DNA from: Paraoerskovia sediminicola
GTDB lineage: Bacteria > Actinomycetota > Actinomycetes > Actinomycetales > Cellulomonadaceae
Assembly (NCBI RefSeq): GCF_030296575.1
Contig: NZ_AP027729.1
Coordinates: 1,426,001-1,490,000, forward strand
DNA length: 64,000 nt
Direction: 5' to 3'
Part shown: in pieces, positions 37,639 to 45,955 of the stretch
How the letters are laid out: the number at the start of each line of letters is the position of its first letter
Numbering within the stretch: the stretch's first letter is position 1
Program-made: the position numbers and the translations under genes
Notes under the pieces: model-generated
Told to the model about the DNA's origin: nothing
Seen by the model: the letters and a program-made list of their open reading frames with translations, nothing else
Database searches by the model: none

Positions 37639-40600
37639 ATGAGACGCCGACACACACTGCTCGCGGCCTCGCTGATCACCTTCGTGGTCGGTGCCGCCGC
37701 CCTCCCGGCCAGCGCGCTGGAACCGGCATCCGCGGGCGCTCAGCCCGCCGCCCAGGTCAGCGCCGCCGCACCGTCCACCACGCTGGAGGTGGGCGAGCCA
37801 TCGGTCGCGACCAGCACGAAGCGCGGCAAGATCGACGTGATGGGCATCTACGCCCACCCGGACGACGACGCCGGGCTGACGACTCCCTGCGGTGTCTGGA
37901 ACGACCTCTACGGCGTGCGGTGCGGGATCATCATGGCCACGCGTGGCGAGGGCGGGTCGAACTCGGTCGGCTCCGAGTCCGGGCCCGACCTCGGTCTGCG
38001 TCGGGAGAACGAGGACCGCACCTCCCACGTCCGGTCCGGGACGGTCGACATCTTCAACCTCGACCGGGTCGACTTCTTCTACAACACGTCGGCTCCCCTG
38101 ACCGCGTCCGTCTGGGACGCCGAGGAGACGCTGCGCCGCACGGTGCGGATCATCCGTGAGACCCAGCCCGAGATCCTCGTCGGCAGCACGCCGTCGCTCG
38201 CGGCGGGTCACGGGAACCACCAGTACGCCCAGGGCCGGATGGTCTGGGAGGCGGCCGCGGCCGCAGCGGACCCGAGCATGTTCCCCGAGCAGCTCGAGGG
38301 CCTGGGAAAGGTCAAGACCTGGCAGGTCAAGAAGATCCTCGCCGGTGCCTCGTCCGCGGGGACCGGGGGCACGGCGGGACCGGGCTGCCTCGAGGGCTTC
38401 GTCCCCGCGGAGAACAACCCGTACACCGTCGTCGGCACCTGGACGGGGTACGACTCCCCGTACGTGTGGGCCGACGGGAACGTCGCCGGGCAGCCGGCCG
38501 GCAGCGCCAAGACCTGGGCGCAGGTCGGCCGCGAGGGCGCACGCGCGCACCCCACGCAGGCGCGCACCATGGTCAAGACGGTGTTCGACCCCTCGTGCCA
38601 GCGCTACGGCGTCGCGCAGTCCGTGGTGCCGATGCAGCCGAACGGGTCGGACGCCGCAGCGATGGACGACGCAGTCCTCTACGGGGCGGTCGTCGCAGAC
38701 CCCGGCGGGATGCCGCTGGGCTCGACGCTGCAGATCGACGGCGGTGACTACTTCCAGGCCGCCGGTGAGCCGTTCGACGTGACCGTGGCGATCCGTTCCG
38801 GCAAGGGCAGCGTCAAGGGCGGCGACATCACCCTCGACGTCCCCGACGGCTGGACGGTCTCCGACCCGGTGAGCGTCGGCAGGATCAGGGCGAACGCCGC
38901 CACCGAGGCCACCTTCACGGTGACCGCGCCGGCCGACGCCGACGACACGGTCTACAAGATGTCGGCCGTGTTCGACGGCGCGGACGTCACGGCGTACAAC
39001 GACACGCGGGTAGCGCTCGTCGCCCCGGTCGAGGGTCGGTTCGTGCGCTCCGGCACCGCTGCGGAGTACGACCGGTGGACCGAGGAGAACGACGTCTACG
39101 TCGGGGGTCGCTCCGTCGCGATCGCCGACATCGGTGCCGGCGAGTCCGTGACCGTACCGGTCACCGTCACGAACCGGAGCGCCGCATCGGAGTCGGGGAC
39201 CGTCGAGCTCTCCGCGCCCTCAGGGTTCGAGGTGGAGGAGGGCGCCTTGCCCTTCACGGACCTCGCCGCCGGTGACTCGACGGACGTCACGTTCGTCGTG
39301 ACCAGCCTGGACCCGGACGACCCGGGTGGCCGGACCGAGGCGTTCACTGCGACGACCACGTCGTCGCTCGGGACGTCGTCCGAGGACCTGACGGCGTACG
39401 TCGTCCCCACCACGGTGATCCCCGAGCTGGCGAGCGCGCCCGCCGTCGACGGTGACGCTGACGACGTCTACCAGGACGCGATCGACGTCGGCAGCCGGTG
39501 GGAGGGCTCGGCGTGCGAGCCGGACGGGACCGACTGCGGAGACGGGAGCACCGCACTGCTCGGGTGGCACGACGACACCCTCTACGCGCAGGTGCACGTG
39601 ACCGACGACCGGGCGAGCGTCGCTCCGCCGCCCGACCGGTGCTTCGGCCACTGGCTGGTCGACTCGGTCGAGCTGCTGCTCGACCCCCGCGGGGACTCGA
39701 TCGACACGTCGACCACGTTCAAGCTCGGCATGTTCCCGTTCACGGACGACCCGGAGGGCGCGAACGGGAACGGGGTCGACGGGCCGTGCTGGTCGCGGGA
39801 CGCCGACAACCACCAGGGGTTCTCCACGGGGCCCCTCGCCGACACCGTCGAGGAGGCGCCCAACGCACCGGGCGTCGACGTCGCGGTGAACGTGACGCGC
39901 GAGGCCGACGGCACCTACGCCGGTGGCGGGTACGACGTCGAGGTGACGGTCCCGCTCGCGGACCTTCCGGCCGCCGTCGGGCCCACCAGCAGCGCGCCCA
40001 CGGGTGAGCTCGCCGACAACGAGGTCGACCCGACCTTCCTGGGGCTCAACGTGACCCCCTACGACTCGGACACGCAGGACTACATCGGCAAGACGCGGCT
40101 CTCGTGGTCCGCGTTCCGCAGCCAGCAGTCCGAGCCCTACCGCTGGGGCCACGCGTACCTCGCGGGGTACACGCCGCCCGCGGACCGCTCGACCGAGCCC
40201 TCCGAACCGATCATCCCCGACACGGCGCTCACGGGTGTCGAGTCGCCGCAGACGGTCTACCAGTCCGCGGTCCGGGGCGGCACGATCTCGGGGGTCCAGC
40301 CGAGCAAGGCGCTGAGGCTGGGCGACGTGGCGATCGAGGACACGCAGGTCGTGCTCCCGTACCGCACGAAGAAGGCGGGGACGGTGCGGGCCTTCCTCTG
40401 GCAGGGCGACCCCAGGTTCGTCCCGGTCTGGACGTCGAGCTGTGAGGGCGACGTCTACGGGTTCGAGGCCTGCTCGGAGGACGACGGGGCAGCGCCCCCG
40501 TGGGCGCCGGACATGGGTGGGCACCTGCTCGCCTCCGTCGAGACCGAGGTCTCGAAGGGTCGCGGCACGGTGACCGTCCCGATCGATGCGGACATCCGTG

Positions 40601-41265
40601 AGCAGCTCGGCGAGGACGCGCAGATCCTCGTGTCGTTCGCCGAGACGGGTGGTGCGCACGAGGGAGACGGGGTGAACGCCTGGGCCTTCCCGATCACCGC
40701 GACGGCCGCGCCGGACGTCACCGCACCCGAGGTCACCGTGAAGGACGGTGAGGAGTTCACGATCGGGTCCGACGGGCTCTACTCGAAGGTGTCGTTCAAG
40801 CTCCACGACGACGGCATGATCGACCGCCTGACGCTCAACGGGACCGACAAGGACCTGACGAACGACGCGTGGTCGGACCTGAACTTCGTGGCGCCGGGGA
40901 AGTTCGGGGCCGTGGAGGGCAAGAACACGCTGGTCGTGTACGACGTCGCAGGCAACGCCACCACGGTCGAGTTCACCCTGGACGCCACGGGCCCGGAGGT
41001 GACCGTCAAGTCCGGTGAGAGCTTCACCGTCGGGTCGGACGGCGTCTATTCGAAGGTGTCGTTCAAGCTGCACGACGTCACCGCGAAGGTGGACCGGCTC
41101 ACGCTCAACGGGAAGGTCAAAGACCTGACCGACAACGCGTGGTCGGACCTGAACTTCGTGGCGCCGGGGAAGTTCGGGGCCGTGGAGGGCGAGAACACGT
41201 TGGTCGTGCTCGACACGCTGGGCAACGCCTCGACGACGACGTTCGTCCTGGAGGCCGCGGCATAG
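37639..41265 (+). CDS. Secreted multi-domain PIG-L family deacetylase
   Basis: 1208 residues. Signal peptide 1-26 (cut after PASA). The PIG-L/LmbE domain (about 60-330) has the zinc motif AHPDDD (His73, Asp75, Asp76) and GHGNHQYA (His191, His194). The family removes N-acetyl groups from GlcNAc-inositol compounds (MshB, PIG-L) or related glycans. Next come a NEW3-like beta domain (ESVTVPVTVTNRSAASESG), a CBM9-like domain (PAVDGDADDVYQDA, DSVELLLDP), an FN3/Ig-like region and two near-identical 89-residue repeats at the end. GGAGGA precedes the ATG by 6. It follows the importer and faces the inositol operon, hence a link to glycosyl-inositol use; chitin or teichoic deacetylation is an alternative. 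Confidence 0.88.
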   Translation: MRRRHTLLAASLITFVVGAAALPASALEPASAGAQPAAQVSAAAPSTTLEVGEPSVATSTKRGKIDVMGIYAHPDDDAGLTTPCGVWNDLYGVRCGIIMATRGEGGSNSVGSESGPDLGLRRENEDRTSHVRSGTVDIFNLDRVDFFYNTSAPLTASVWDAEETLRRTVRIIRETQPEILVGSTPSLAAGHGNHQYAQGRMVWEAAAAAADPSMFPEQLEGLGKVKTWQVKKILAGASSAGTGGTAGPGCLEGFVPAENNPYTVVGTWTGYDSPYVWADGNVAGQPAGSAKTWAQVGREGARAHPTQARTMVKTVFDPSCQRYGVAQSVVPMQPNGSDAAAMDDAVLYGAVVADPGGMPLGSTLQIDGGDYFQAAGEPFDVTVAIRSGKGSVKGGDITLDVPDGWTVSDPVSVGRIRANAATEATFTVTAPADADDTVYKMSAVFDGADVTAYNDTRVALVAPVEGRFVRSGTAAEYDRWTEENDVYVGGRSVAIADIGAGESVTVPVTVTNRSAASESGTVELSAPSGFEVEEGALPFTDLAAGDSTDVTFVVTSLDPDDPGGRTEAFTATTTSSLGTSSEDLTAYVVPTTVIPELASAPAVDGDADDVYQDAIDVGSRWEGSACEPDGTDCGDGSTALLGWHDDTLYAQVHVTDDRASVAPPPDRCFGHWLVDSVELLLDPRGDSIDTSTTFKLGMFPFTDDPEGANGNGVDGPCWSRDADNHQGFSTGPLADTVEEAPNAPGVDVAVNVTREADGTYAGGGYDVEVTVPLADLPAAVGPTSSAPTGELADNEVDPTFLGLNVTPYDSDTQDYIGKTRLSWSAFRSQQSEPYRWGHAYLAGYTPPADRSTEPSEPIIPDTALTGVESPQTVYQSAVRGGTISGVQPSKALRLGDVAIEDTQVVLPYRTKKAGTVRAFLWQGDPRFVPVWTSSCEGDVYGFEACSEDDGAAPPWAPDMGGHLLASVETEVSKGRGTVTVPIDADIREQLGEDAQILVSFAETGGAHEGDGVNAWAFPITATAAPDVTAPEVTVKDGEEFTIGSDGLYSKVSFKLHDDGMIDRLTLNGTDKDLTNDAWSDLNFVAPGKFGAVEGKNTLVVYDVAGNATTVEFTLDATGPEVTVKSGESFTVGSDGVYSKVSFKLHDVTAKVDRLTLNGKVKDLTDNAWSDLNFVAPGKFGAVEGENTLVVLDTLGNASTTTFVLEAAA
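40729..41262 (+). repeat. Two tandem 267-bp repeats in the PIG-L gene
   Basis: Units 40729-40995 and 40996-41262 each encode 89 residues with VTVK-GE-FT-GSDG-YSKVSFKLHD, RLTLNG, DLT-NAWSDLNFVAPGKF and GAVEG-NTLVV. A 50-base block around the WSDLNFVAPGKF codons is almost identical in both copies. Probably cell-wall or glycan-binding modules. Confidence 0.9.
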
Positions 41266-41273
41266 AAGAGCTG

Positions 41274-41318
41274 CACGACGAGGCTCCCCCGATCGCAGGA
41301 CGGGGGAGCCTCGTCGTG
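41274..41318 (+). terminator. Terminator after the PIG-L gene
   Basis: A perfect 18-bp stem (41274-41291 with 41301-41318) with a 9-base loop starts 8 bases after the stop. Arms contain GAGGCTCCCCCG and CGGGGGAGCCTC. Confidence 0.92.
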
Positions 41319-41400
41319 TGCAGGGTGTGGCAACCTCGTCACGTTCCGCGCCGCTGCGGAGTCGTCGGAGCAGAAGACGAAAACGAGAGAGGCGGACAGC

Positions 41401-42236
41401 ATGGGACGGACAGAGGAGTTCGAGGCCGAGCGCCCTCGCCTGCTCACGATCGCGGCGCGCGTGCTGGGCGACCACGCCGAGGCCGAGGACGTCGTCCAAC
41501 AGGCGTGGCTGCGCCTGCACCGCACCGACGCGGAGATCGAGAACCTGCCCGCGTGGTTGACGACCGTGACCACGCGGCTCTGCCTCGACCGGTTGCGGCT
41601 GCGCGTCCCTACGCCGGTGGACGAGGTCACGACGACGGACACGGTCCCCGACCCCGCGGACGACGTCGCGCTCGCCGACACCGTCGGCGTCGCGCTCCAG
41701 GTGGTGCTGGACAGGCTCACCCCGTCGGAGCGCGTCGCGTTCGTCCTGCACGACACCTTCGGGTTCGAGTTCGCGACGGTCGCCACGCTGCTGGACACGA
41801 CGCCCACGGCCGCGCGCAAGCTCGCCTCGCGCGCCCGGGCGAAGGTCGCTCAGCCTGCCGTCGAGGACCAGCTTGCCGACTGGGAGGTCGTCGACGCGTT
41901 CATGGACGCCGCGCGCGGGGAGACCTCGACCGACTCCTGCGTCTGCTCGCCCCCGACGCCCTCGTGACCGCGGACGACGCGGCGATCCTCGCGGGCACGC
42001 CGACCCGGATCGACGGGCGTGCCGAGGTCGCGCAGTTCTTCGACGGCAGCGCGCACGCGGCCCTGCCCGTCCTCGTCGACGGTCGCGCCGGTGCGGCGTG
42101 GTTCTACCGCGGTGAGGCGAAGGTGCTGTTCGACTTCACCGTGTCCGGGGGCGTCGTCCGGCGCATCGTGTTCACGGCCGACCCGGCCGTGCTCGCACGC
42201 GTGTCCCGACGCGACGGCGCCGAGCGGCGCGGCTGA
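41401..42236 (+). CDS. ECF sigma factor with SnoaL-like tail, ECF41/SigJ type (one apparent frameshift)
   Basis: About 278 residues. Region 2 is LLTIAARVLGDHAEAEDVVQQAWLRL and region 4 is LDRLTPSERVAFVLHDTFGFEFATVATLLDTT with RKLASRAR. The C-terminal SnoaL-like domain (DGRAEVAQFFDGS to VLARVSRRDG) is in another frame. One added G at 41917-41920 joins ARGGDLDRLLRLLAPDALV. In ECF41 factors this fused domain replaces an anti-sigma factor and tunes activity. The usual oxidoreductase or carboxymuconolactone decarboxylase partner is not seen beside it. Downstream small genes may be under its control, which is inference. Confidence 0.88.
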
Positions 42237-42332
42237 CGGACGCGGACGCTCGGGCCGGTCACATCTGCCGGACGCCGTCCGTCGAACAAGTGAGGACCTC
42301 ACCACCACCACATCTCACGCGAGGAGAACAGC

Positions 42333-42569
42333 ATGAAGACCATGACCTGCAGCCAGCTCGGCGGGCCGTGCGACCTCGCCCACCAGGGCGAGACCGCGGA
42401 CGACGTCATCAACGCCCAGGACCGCCACCTCAAGGAGGCCGAGAAGGCCGGCGACGCGACCCACCAGGCCGCGCGCGACGCGATGAAGAGCCGCTGGCGG
42501 CACCCGAAGAAGGCGATGGGCTGGTACCGCGACACGAAGCAGGCCTTTGCGGAGCTCCCCGAGGGCTGA
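42333..42569 (+). CDS. DUF1059-like small protein
   Basis: 78 residues beginning MKTMTCSQLGGPCDLAHQGETADDV, which matches the DUF1059 start (Cys-containing MTCxxLGG-CD). The remainder is helical and basic, with DATHQAARDAMKSRWRHPKKAMGWYRDTKQ. DUF1059 proteins are small, possibly metal-binding, of unknown function. GAGGAGAACAGC lies before the ATG. It is 96 bases after the sigma factor gene and may be a target of it. Confidence 0.8.
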   Translation: MKTMTCSQLGGPCDLAHQGETADDVINAQDRHLKEAEKAGDATHQAARDAMKSRWRHPKKAMGWYRDTKQAFAELPEG

Positions 42570-42622
42570 GGGACCTGGGCGGGTCGGCCTGTGCCGACCG
42601 ACGCGCCGACCCGCCCGCCGAC

Positions 42623-43098
42623 CTAGGAGAGCGCGAGCACGGTCGCGGCCAGGAGCACGGCCGCGGCGAGGGTCCAGGTGCCGAGGATCGCTCGCTTCCG
42701 GCGGCGCTCGGCGAGCGCGACCAGGTCGGCCGGGTAGCGGTCGAGGGCGCTGGTGGAGACCGGGACCCTCGTCGGGAGCAGCACGGACACGAAGATCCCG
42801 AGCGGGCCGAAGAACGCCACGGTCGCGAGGACCACCCAGAGGTTGATCCCGGTGCTGCCGAGGTCGGCGACGGCCACGGTCGTCGCGGAGGCCGCCGCGC
42901 TCACGGTGATCATCTGCCGCGCGAAGGACAGCACGACGTCGTTCGACCGCTCGACCCCGGTGCGGTACAGCGACCGCAGCCAGGCGCGACGCTCGAGCTC
43001 GGCCGGGGGATCGCGTCCTCGACGTCCTCGCCCGGCCCCGCCTCGCTCTCCCGGGGAGCGTCGTCGTGACCGTGCGGTGTGGCGCCCGTAGTGGTCAT
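42623..43098 (-). CDS. Small membrane protein, three helices (one apparent frameshift)
   Basis: About 158 residues. The start MTTTGATPHGHDDAPRESE gives an acidic cytoplasmic tail. The membrane part (MITVSAAASATTVAVADLG, LWVVLATVAFFGPLGIFVSVLL and ILGTWTLAAAVLLAATVLAL) lies in another frame. One base at the G run 43005-43009 joins DAIPPAELERRAWLRSLYR to the rest. I do not recognise the family. It is 4 bases downstream of the next minus-strand gene, so the two form an operon. Confidence 0.7.
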
Positions 43099-43102
43099 CG
43101 CC

Positions 43103-43348
43103 TCAGTCCCCGATGACGTAGACGGTCGGTTCACCAGGGATCGCGGTCCGGATCGAGACGCGGACGAGGCGATCGGTCCTGGGGCAGGTGTAGTGGACGT
43201 CGATCTGGCGAGCCGCGTCCTCGGCCTGCCGGGCGACGTCGTGGATCACGAACCCGATGACGTGGTCGAGCGGCTCCTCGACGGCGAGCCGGTGCGAGGC
43301 CCCGCAGCCCTTCGCCGCGCAGGTCCGGACCCGGACTACCTCTGACAT
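43103..43348 (-). CDS. Hypothetical 81-residue protein with Cys pairs
   Basis: Starts MSEVVRVRTCAAKGCGASHRL and has a second Cys in VHYTCPRTDRLVRVSI, ending PTVYVIGD. The spaced Cys/His residues could bind zinc, but no known finger is evident. Family not recognised. It forms an operon with the following membrane protein gene. Confidence 0.65.
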   Translation of the reverse strand: MSEVVRVRTCAAKGCGASHRLAVEEPLDHVIGFVIHDVARQAEDAARQIDVHYTCPRTDRLVRVSIRTAIPGEPTVYVIGD

Positions 43349-43470
43349 CGCGTCCTCGCTTCCGTGGGCGACCGGATGCCGCTCCGGCCTCGACCAGTGT
43401 GGTCCGGTGAAGCGGGGTAGCGCGCGGGCCCGGGGAAGTTTTCACCCGCTGGCGGCACGCGTCCCGGCCC

Positions 43471-43487
43471 GGTGTCGGACGGCGTCC
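43471..43487 (+). repeat. Dispersed 17-mer, exact copy
   Basis: GGTGTCGGACGGCGTCC, intergenic, in the R=G form. Confidence 0.65.
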
Positions 43488-43546
43488 CGAGCCTCGCGCG
43501 CGCGTCTGATCCATGGTCTTCCGGGCCGCCCCGACATGCCCTACGA

Positions 43547-43560
43547 TTCGCTCGAGCGAA
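43547..43560. promoter_or_regulatory. 14-bp perfect palindrome
   Basis: TTCGCTCGAGCGAA reads the same on both strands. It lies 145 bases before the LAXTG protein gene and is a candidate dimer-binding operator; the regulator is unknown. Confidence 0.45.
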
Positions 43561-43704
43561 CGTCGATCGTCCTGGTCAGCGAGGTCTCACGGACCGCGAC
43601 CGCGTGTCCGGCCGGGGGCATCGCGCGATGACGTACCGGGATCGGCTGCCGCGCACGACCGCGCCCCCGGGCGACCGGACGCGGCCGTTTCTGAAGGATG
43701 AGCC

Positions 43705-44750
43705 ATGAGTTCACGTACTCTCGCCGGCGCTGTCGTCGCCGGCCTGATCGTCCTCGGCGGGCCGGCGGGAGTCGCCGCCGCCACGGACGACACGCCGCCG
43801 TCGTCCGAGGCGGTCGCCGAGGACGCGACGACCGACGGGTCGGACGACGTCACCCCCTCCTGGAGGATTCGCTCGAGGGCGACGAGCCGGGCGAAGGCGA
43901 CGGATCGGGCGCCGAGGAGCCCGGACAGCAGGGTGCCCAGGACGGTGCGTCGGCGGAGGCCGTCGAGCCGGAAGCGATCGAGGCATCGGTGCTGGTGGCC
44001 GATGAACCGGCGGCCGGCGCGGACGACGCGCCCGGGGAGGCTGAGGCTGACGCATCGGACGACGAGCCGTCCGAGGAGGCTGAGGCCGACGCGTCGGACG
44101 AGACGGGCGGCGCAGCCGGCGGGTCCGTGGTCCCGCCCTCGGAGGCGTCGGACGACCCGCTCGGCGACGCCGAGGACGCGCTGGCCGGTACCGACGCGCC
44201 CGCCGAGGGCGCCGAGGTCGCGGACGTCCCCTGGGTCGATGTCGAGGACGCCTGCGGCGTGGACGACGACACCTGGTACGTGTGGTCCGAGAACGACGAG
44301 CCCGTGGGGTTCGCGGTCGCCGACGTGTTCTTCGACGAGAGCGGGTACTCGGCCCTGCTCACCCTGACCGACGAGGGCTACGCGTTCGACGTCGACGCGA
44401 TCTATGCCGAGTACGGCGACGACCCGATCCTGTACTTCGCGGACGAGACGGGCGCGATCTTCGAGTACCAGTTCACCGACGAGGCGTGCGACGAGGCCGA
44501 CGGCGGTGCTGTCCCGATGAGCGACGCCGTCCTCCCCGGCGAGACGGCGACGATCTCGGCCGACGTCGCCGCCCCCGTAGCGGTCCCGGCGCAGCCCGCG
44601 GCCCCGACGCCGGCCGCCGCGCAGGTCGCGGTCCCTGAGCTCGCGTCGACCGGTTTCTCGTCAGGTGCTGCCGCGTGGTTCGCCGGTGCGCTCGTCGTCG
44701 CCGGAGCTGCGCTGCTGGCCCTGCGCACGAGGGTGGCTCGCCAGCCCTGA
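43705..44750 (+). CDS. Cell-wall-anchored acidic surface protein, LASTG signal (one apparent frameshift)
   Basis: About 348 residues. Signal peptide MSSRTLAGAVVAGLIVLGGPAGVAAA, then a very acidic Ala/Glu/Asp/Ser stalk, a small folded region (DVEDACGVDDDTWYVWSEND to FEYQFTDEACDEA, with two Cys) and a Pro/Ala linker. The end is LASTGFSSGAAAWFAGALVVAGAALLALRTR in two parts: sorting motif, helix and basic tail. Class E sortases recognise LAXTG, and one is encoded at 6880. The frame breaks at the C run 43853-43857; one base gives DDVTPLLEDSLEG. Convergent with a second protein of the same type. Confidence 0.85.
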
Positions 44751-44782
44751 TCGCCTGCGCGCGGCTCGTCGATCAGGTCGAG

Positions 44783-44816
44783 GAACCCGGTGCCCGGACT
44801 TCCGGGCACCGGGTTC
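44783..44816. terminator. Bidirectional terminator between two surface-protein genes
   Basis: A perfect 15-bp stem (44783-44797 with 44802-44816) and a 4-base loop. Arms are GAACCCGGTGCCCGG and CCGGGCACCGGGTTC. It serves both convergent genes. Confidence 0.9.
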
Positions 44817-44871
44817 TGTCGTTGCTGGGGCGGTGCGCGGCCGCCGGGTGTCGGCCGGGCGCGCACCGGGA

Positions 44872-44885
44872 GGTGTCGGACGACG
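44872..44885 (+). repeat. Partial copy of the dispersed 17-mer
   Basis: GGTGTCGGACGACG matches the first 14 bases of the 17-mer; the last three differ. It lies in the gap between the convergent surface-protein genes. Confidence 0.5.
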
Positions 44886-44933
44886 CACGCGGCCTGTCGC
44901 TCAGGGCTGCGGTCTCGGCGCCCGACCTGATGA

Positions 44934-45852
44934 TCAGTCGCGCGCGAGCTGGCGGCGGGCGATGAGCAGGCTCGCGCCGAACCCGACCAGGATCAGGGCG
45001 CCGCGGGCCAGCGTGCTGAGGGTCCGCGACTCGGGTCCGGTCTGGGCGAGGCCCGCGGCCTCGGCGGTCACGAGCTCGGCGGTCGGGACGACCGGGGCCT
45101 CGGTCGCGGCGGCGAGGTCCTCCGGCGCAGCCTCGTCCGCCACCGTCGCGTCCACCACCGTCTCGACCTCGTCGCCGACCGCGACCGCCTCGACCGCCTG
45201 GACTGCATCGTCGACCGGGGCAGGGGTCTCGGACGGCTCGTCCTCCTCTGCTGCGGGCGCGGGGCGCGCCTCGACCACCGTCTCGCGCTCGGGCGCCTCG
45301 GGTGCGTCGTCGGCCTCGGCGGGGGCGCGTCGGCCTCCGGGACGTCCTCGACCTCGGACTCCGGCGCTGCGGGCGCGGGGCTCGGCTCGCCCGGCAGCGG
45401 AGCGTCGATCTCCGTCGCGACGCAGTCCCCGGGAGGTTCTCGACCCGGCCGTCCGAGCCGCGCGCGAACCCGCTGCCGTCCCAGGTCGTGTACGCGTACA
45501 CCCACGGTCCGTTGCCGAGCGTGTCCCCGGGCAGGGACTCCTCTGCGAGGACGATCGCCTCCGACCCGTGGGTGGCGACCGGACCGCGGTCCATGCGGTC
45601 ACCGGTCGTCGGGGTCCCCTCGAAGTCCTCGCCGCCGACCCGCCACGTCGTCATGCCGTCGCGGTCGGTGCGTCCCGTCGTCAACGTGTAGGTGACGTCG
45701 TACAGGCCGGTCTCGGCGTTGCACCGGGCCGTGGCGTCCAGGTCGCCGGTGTGCGCCGACGCGGCGCCGGCTGTGACGACGGTGCCACCGACGGCACCGC
45801 CGACGAGGAGCAGGACGGTGATCGGGATGCGGACGGCGGCGTCCTTGCGCAT
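44934..45852 (-). CDS. Cell-wall-anchored surface protein, LAQTG signal (two apparent frameshifts)
   Basis: About 306 residues. Signal peptide from MRKDAAVRIPITVLLLVGG to GAASA. The outer domain has CNAETGLYDVTYTLTTGRTDRDGMTTWRVGGEDFEG in two parts, a beta-rich region with a late Cys (GDCVATEI). A long acidic Pro/Ala/Glu stalk follows. The C-terminus has GLAQTGPES, a helix (LARGALILVGFGASLLIA) and RRQLARD. Breaks at 45427-45430 and 45321-45325 are each healed by one base. The sorting signal fits class E sortase. It shares the terminator with the neighbouring LASTG protein. Confidence 0.85.
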
Positions 45853-45955
45853 GGAGTTCCTTCGATCTCGTGCGGCTGCGGTGCGGTTGCAGCGCGGTTC
45901 AGCTGCACGTCCGAGCGGCGCGCAGGGGTCGATTCGGACGTCACGATTGTCGTAT

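Larger units (their letters stand above)
43349..43704. other. Intergenic region with a palindrome and a 17-mer copy
   Basis: 356 bases between divergent genes. It contains an exact copy of the dispersed 17-mer, a 14-bp palindrome, and AAGGATGAGCC as the ribosome binding site of the next gene. No convincing gene is seen. Confidence 0.6.

Noticed and set aside
39220-41751. Minus-strand frame of 843 codons
   Set aside because: Runs antisense through the PIG-L gene, terminator and sigma factor; its repeats are only the mirror of the PIG-L repeats.
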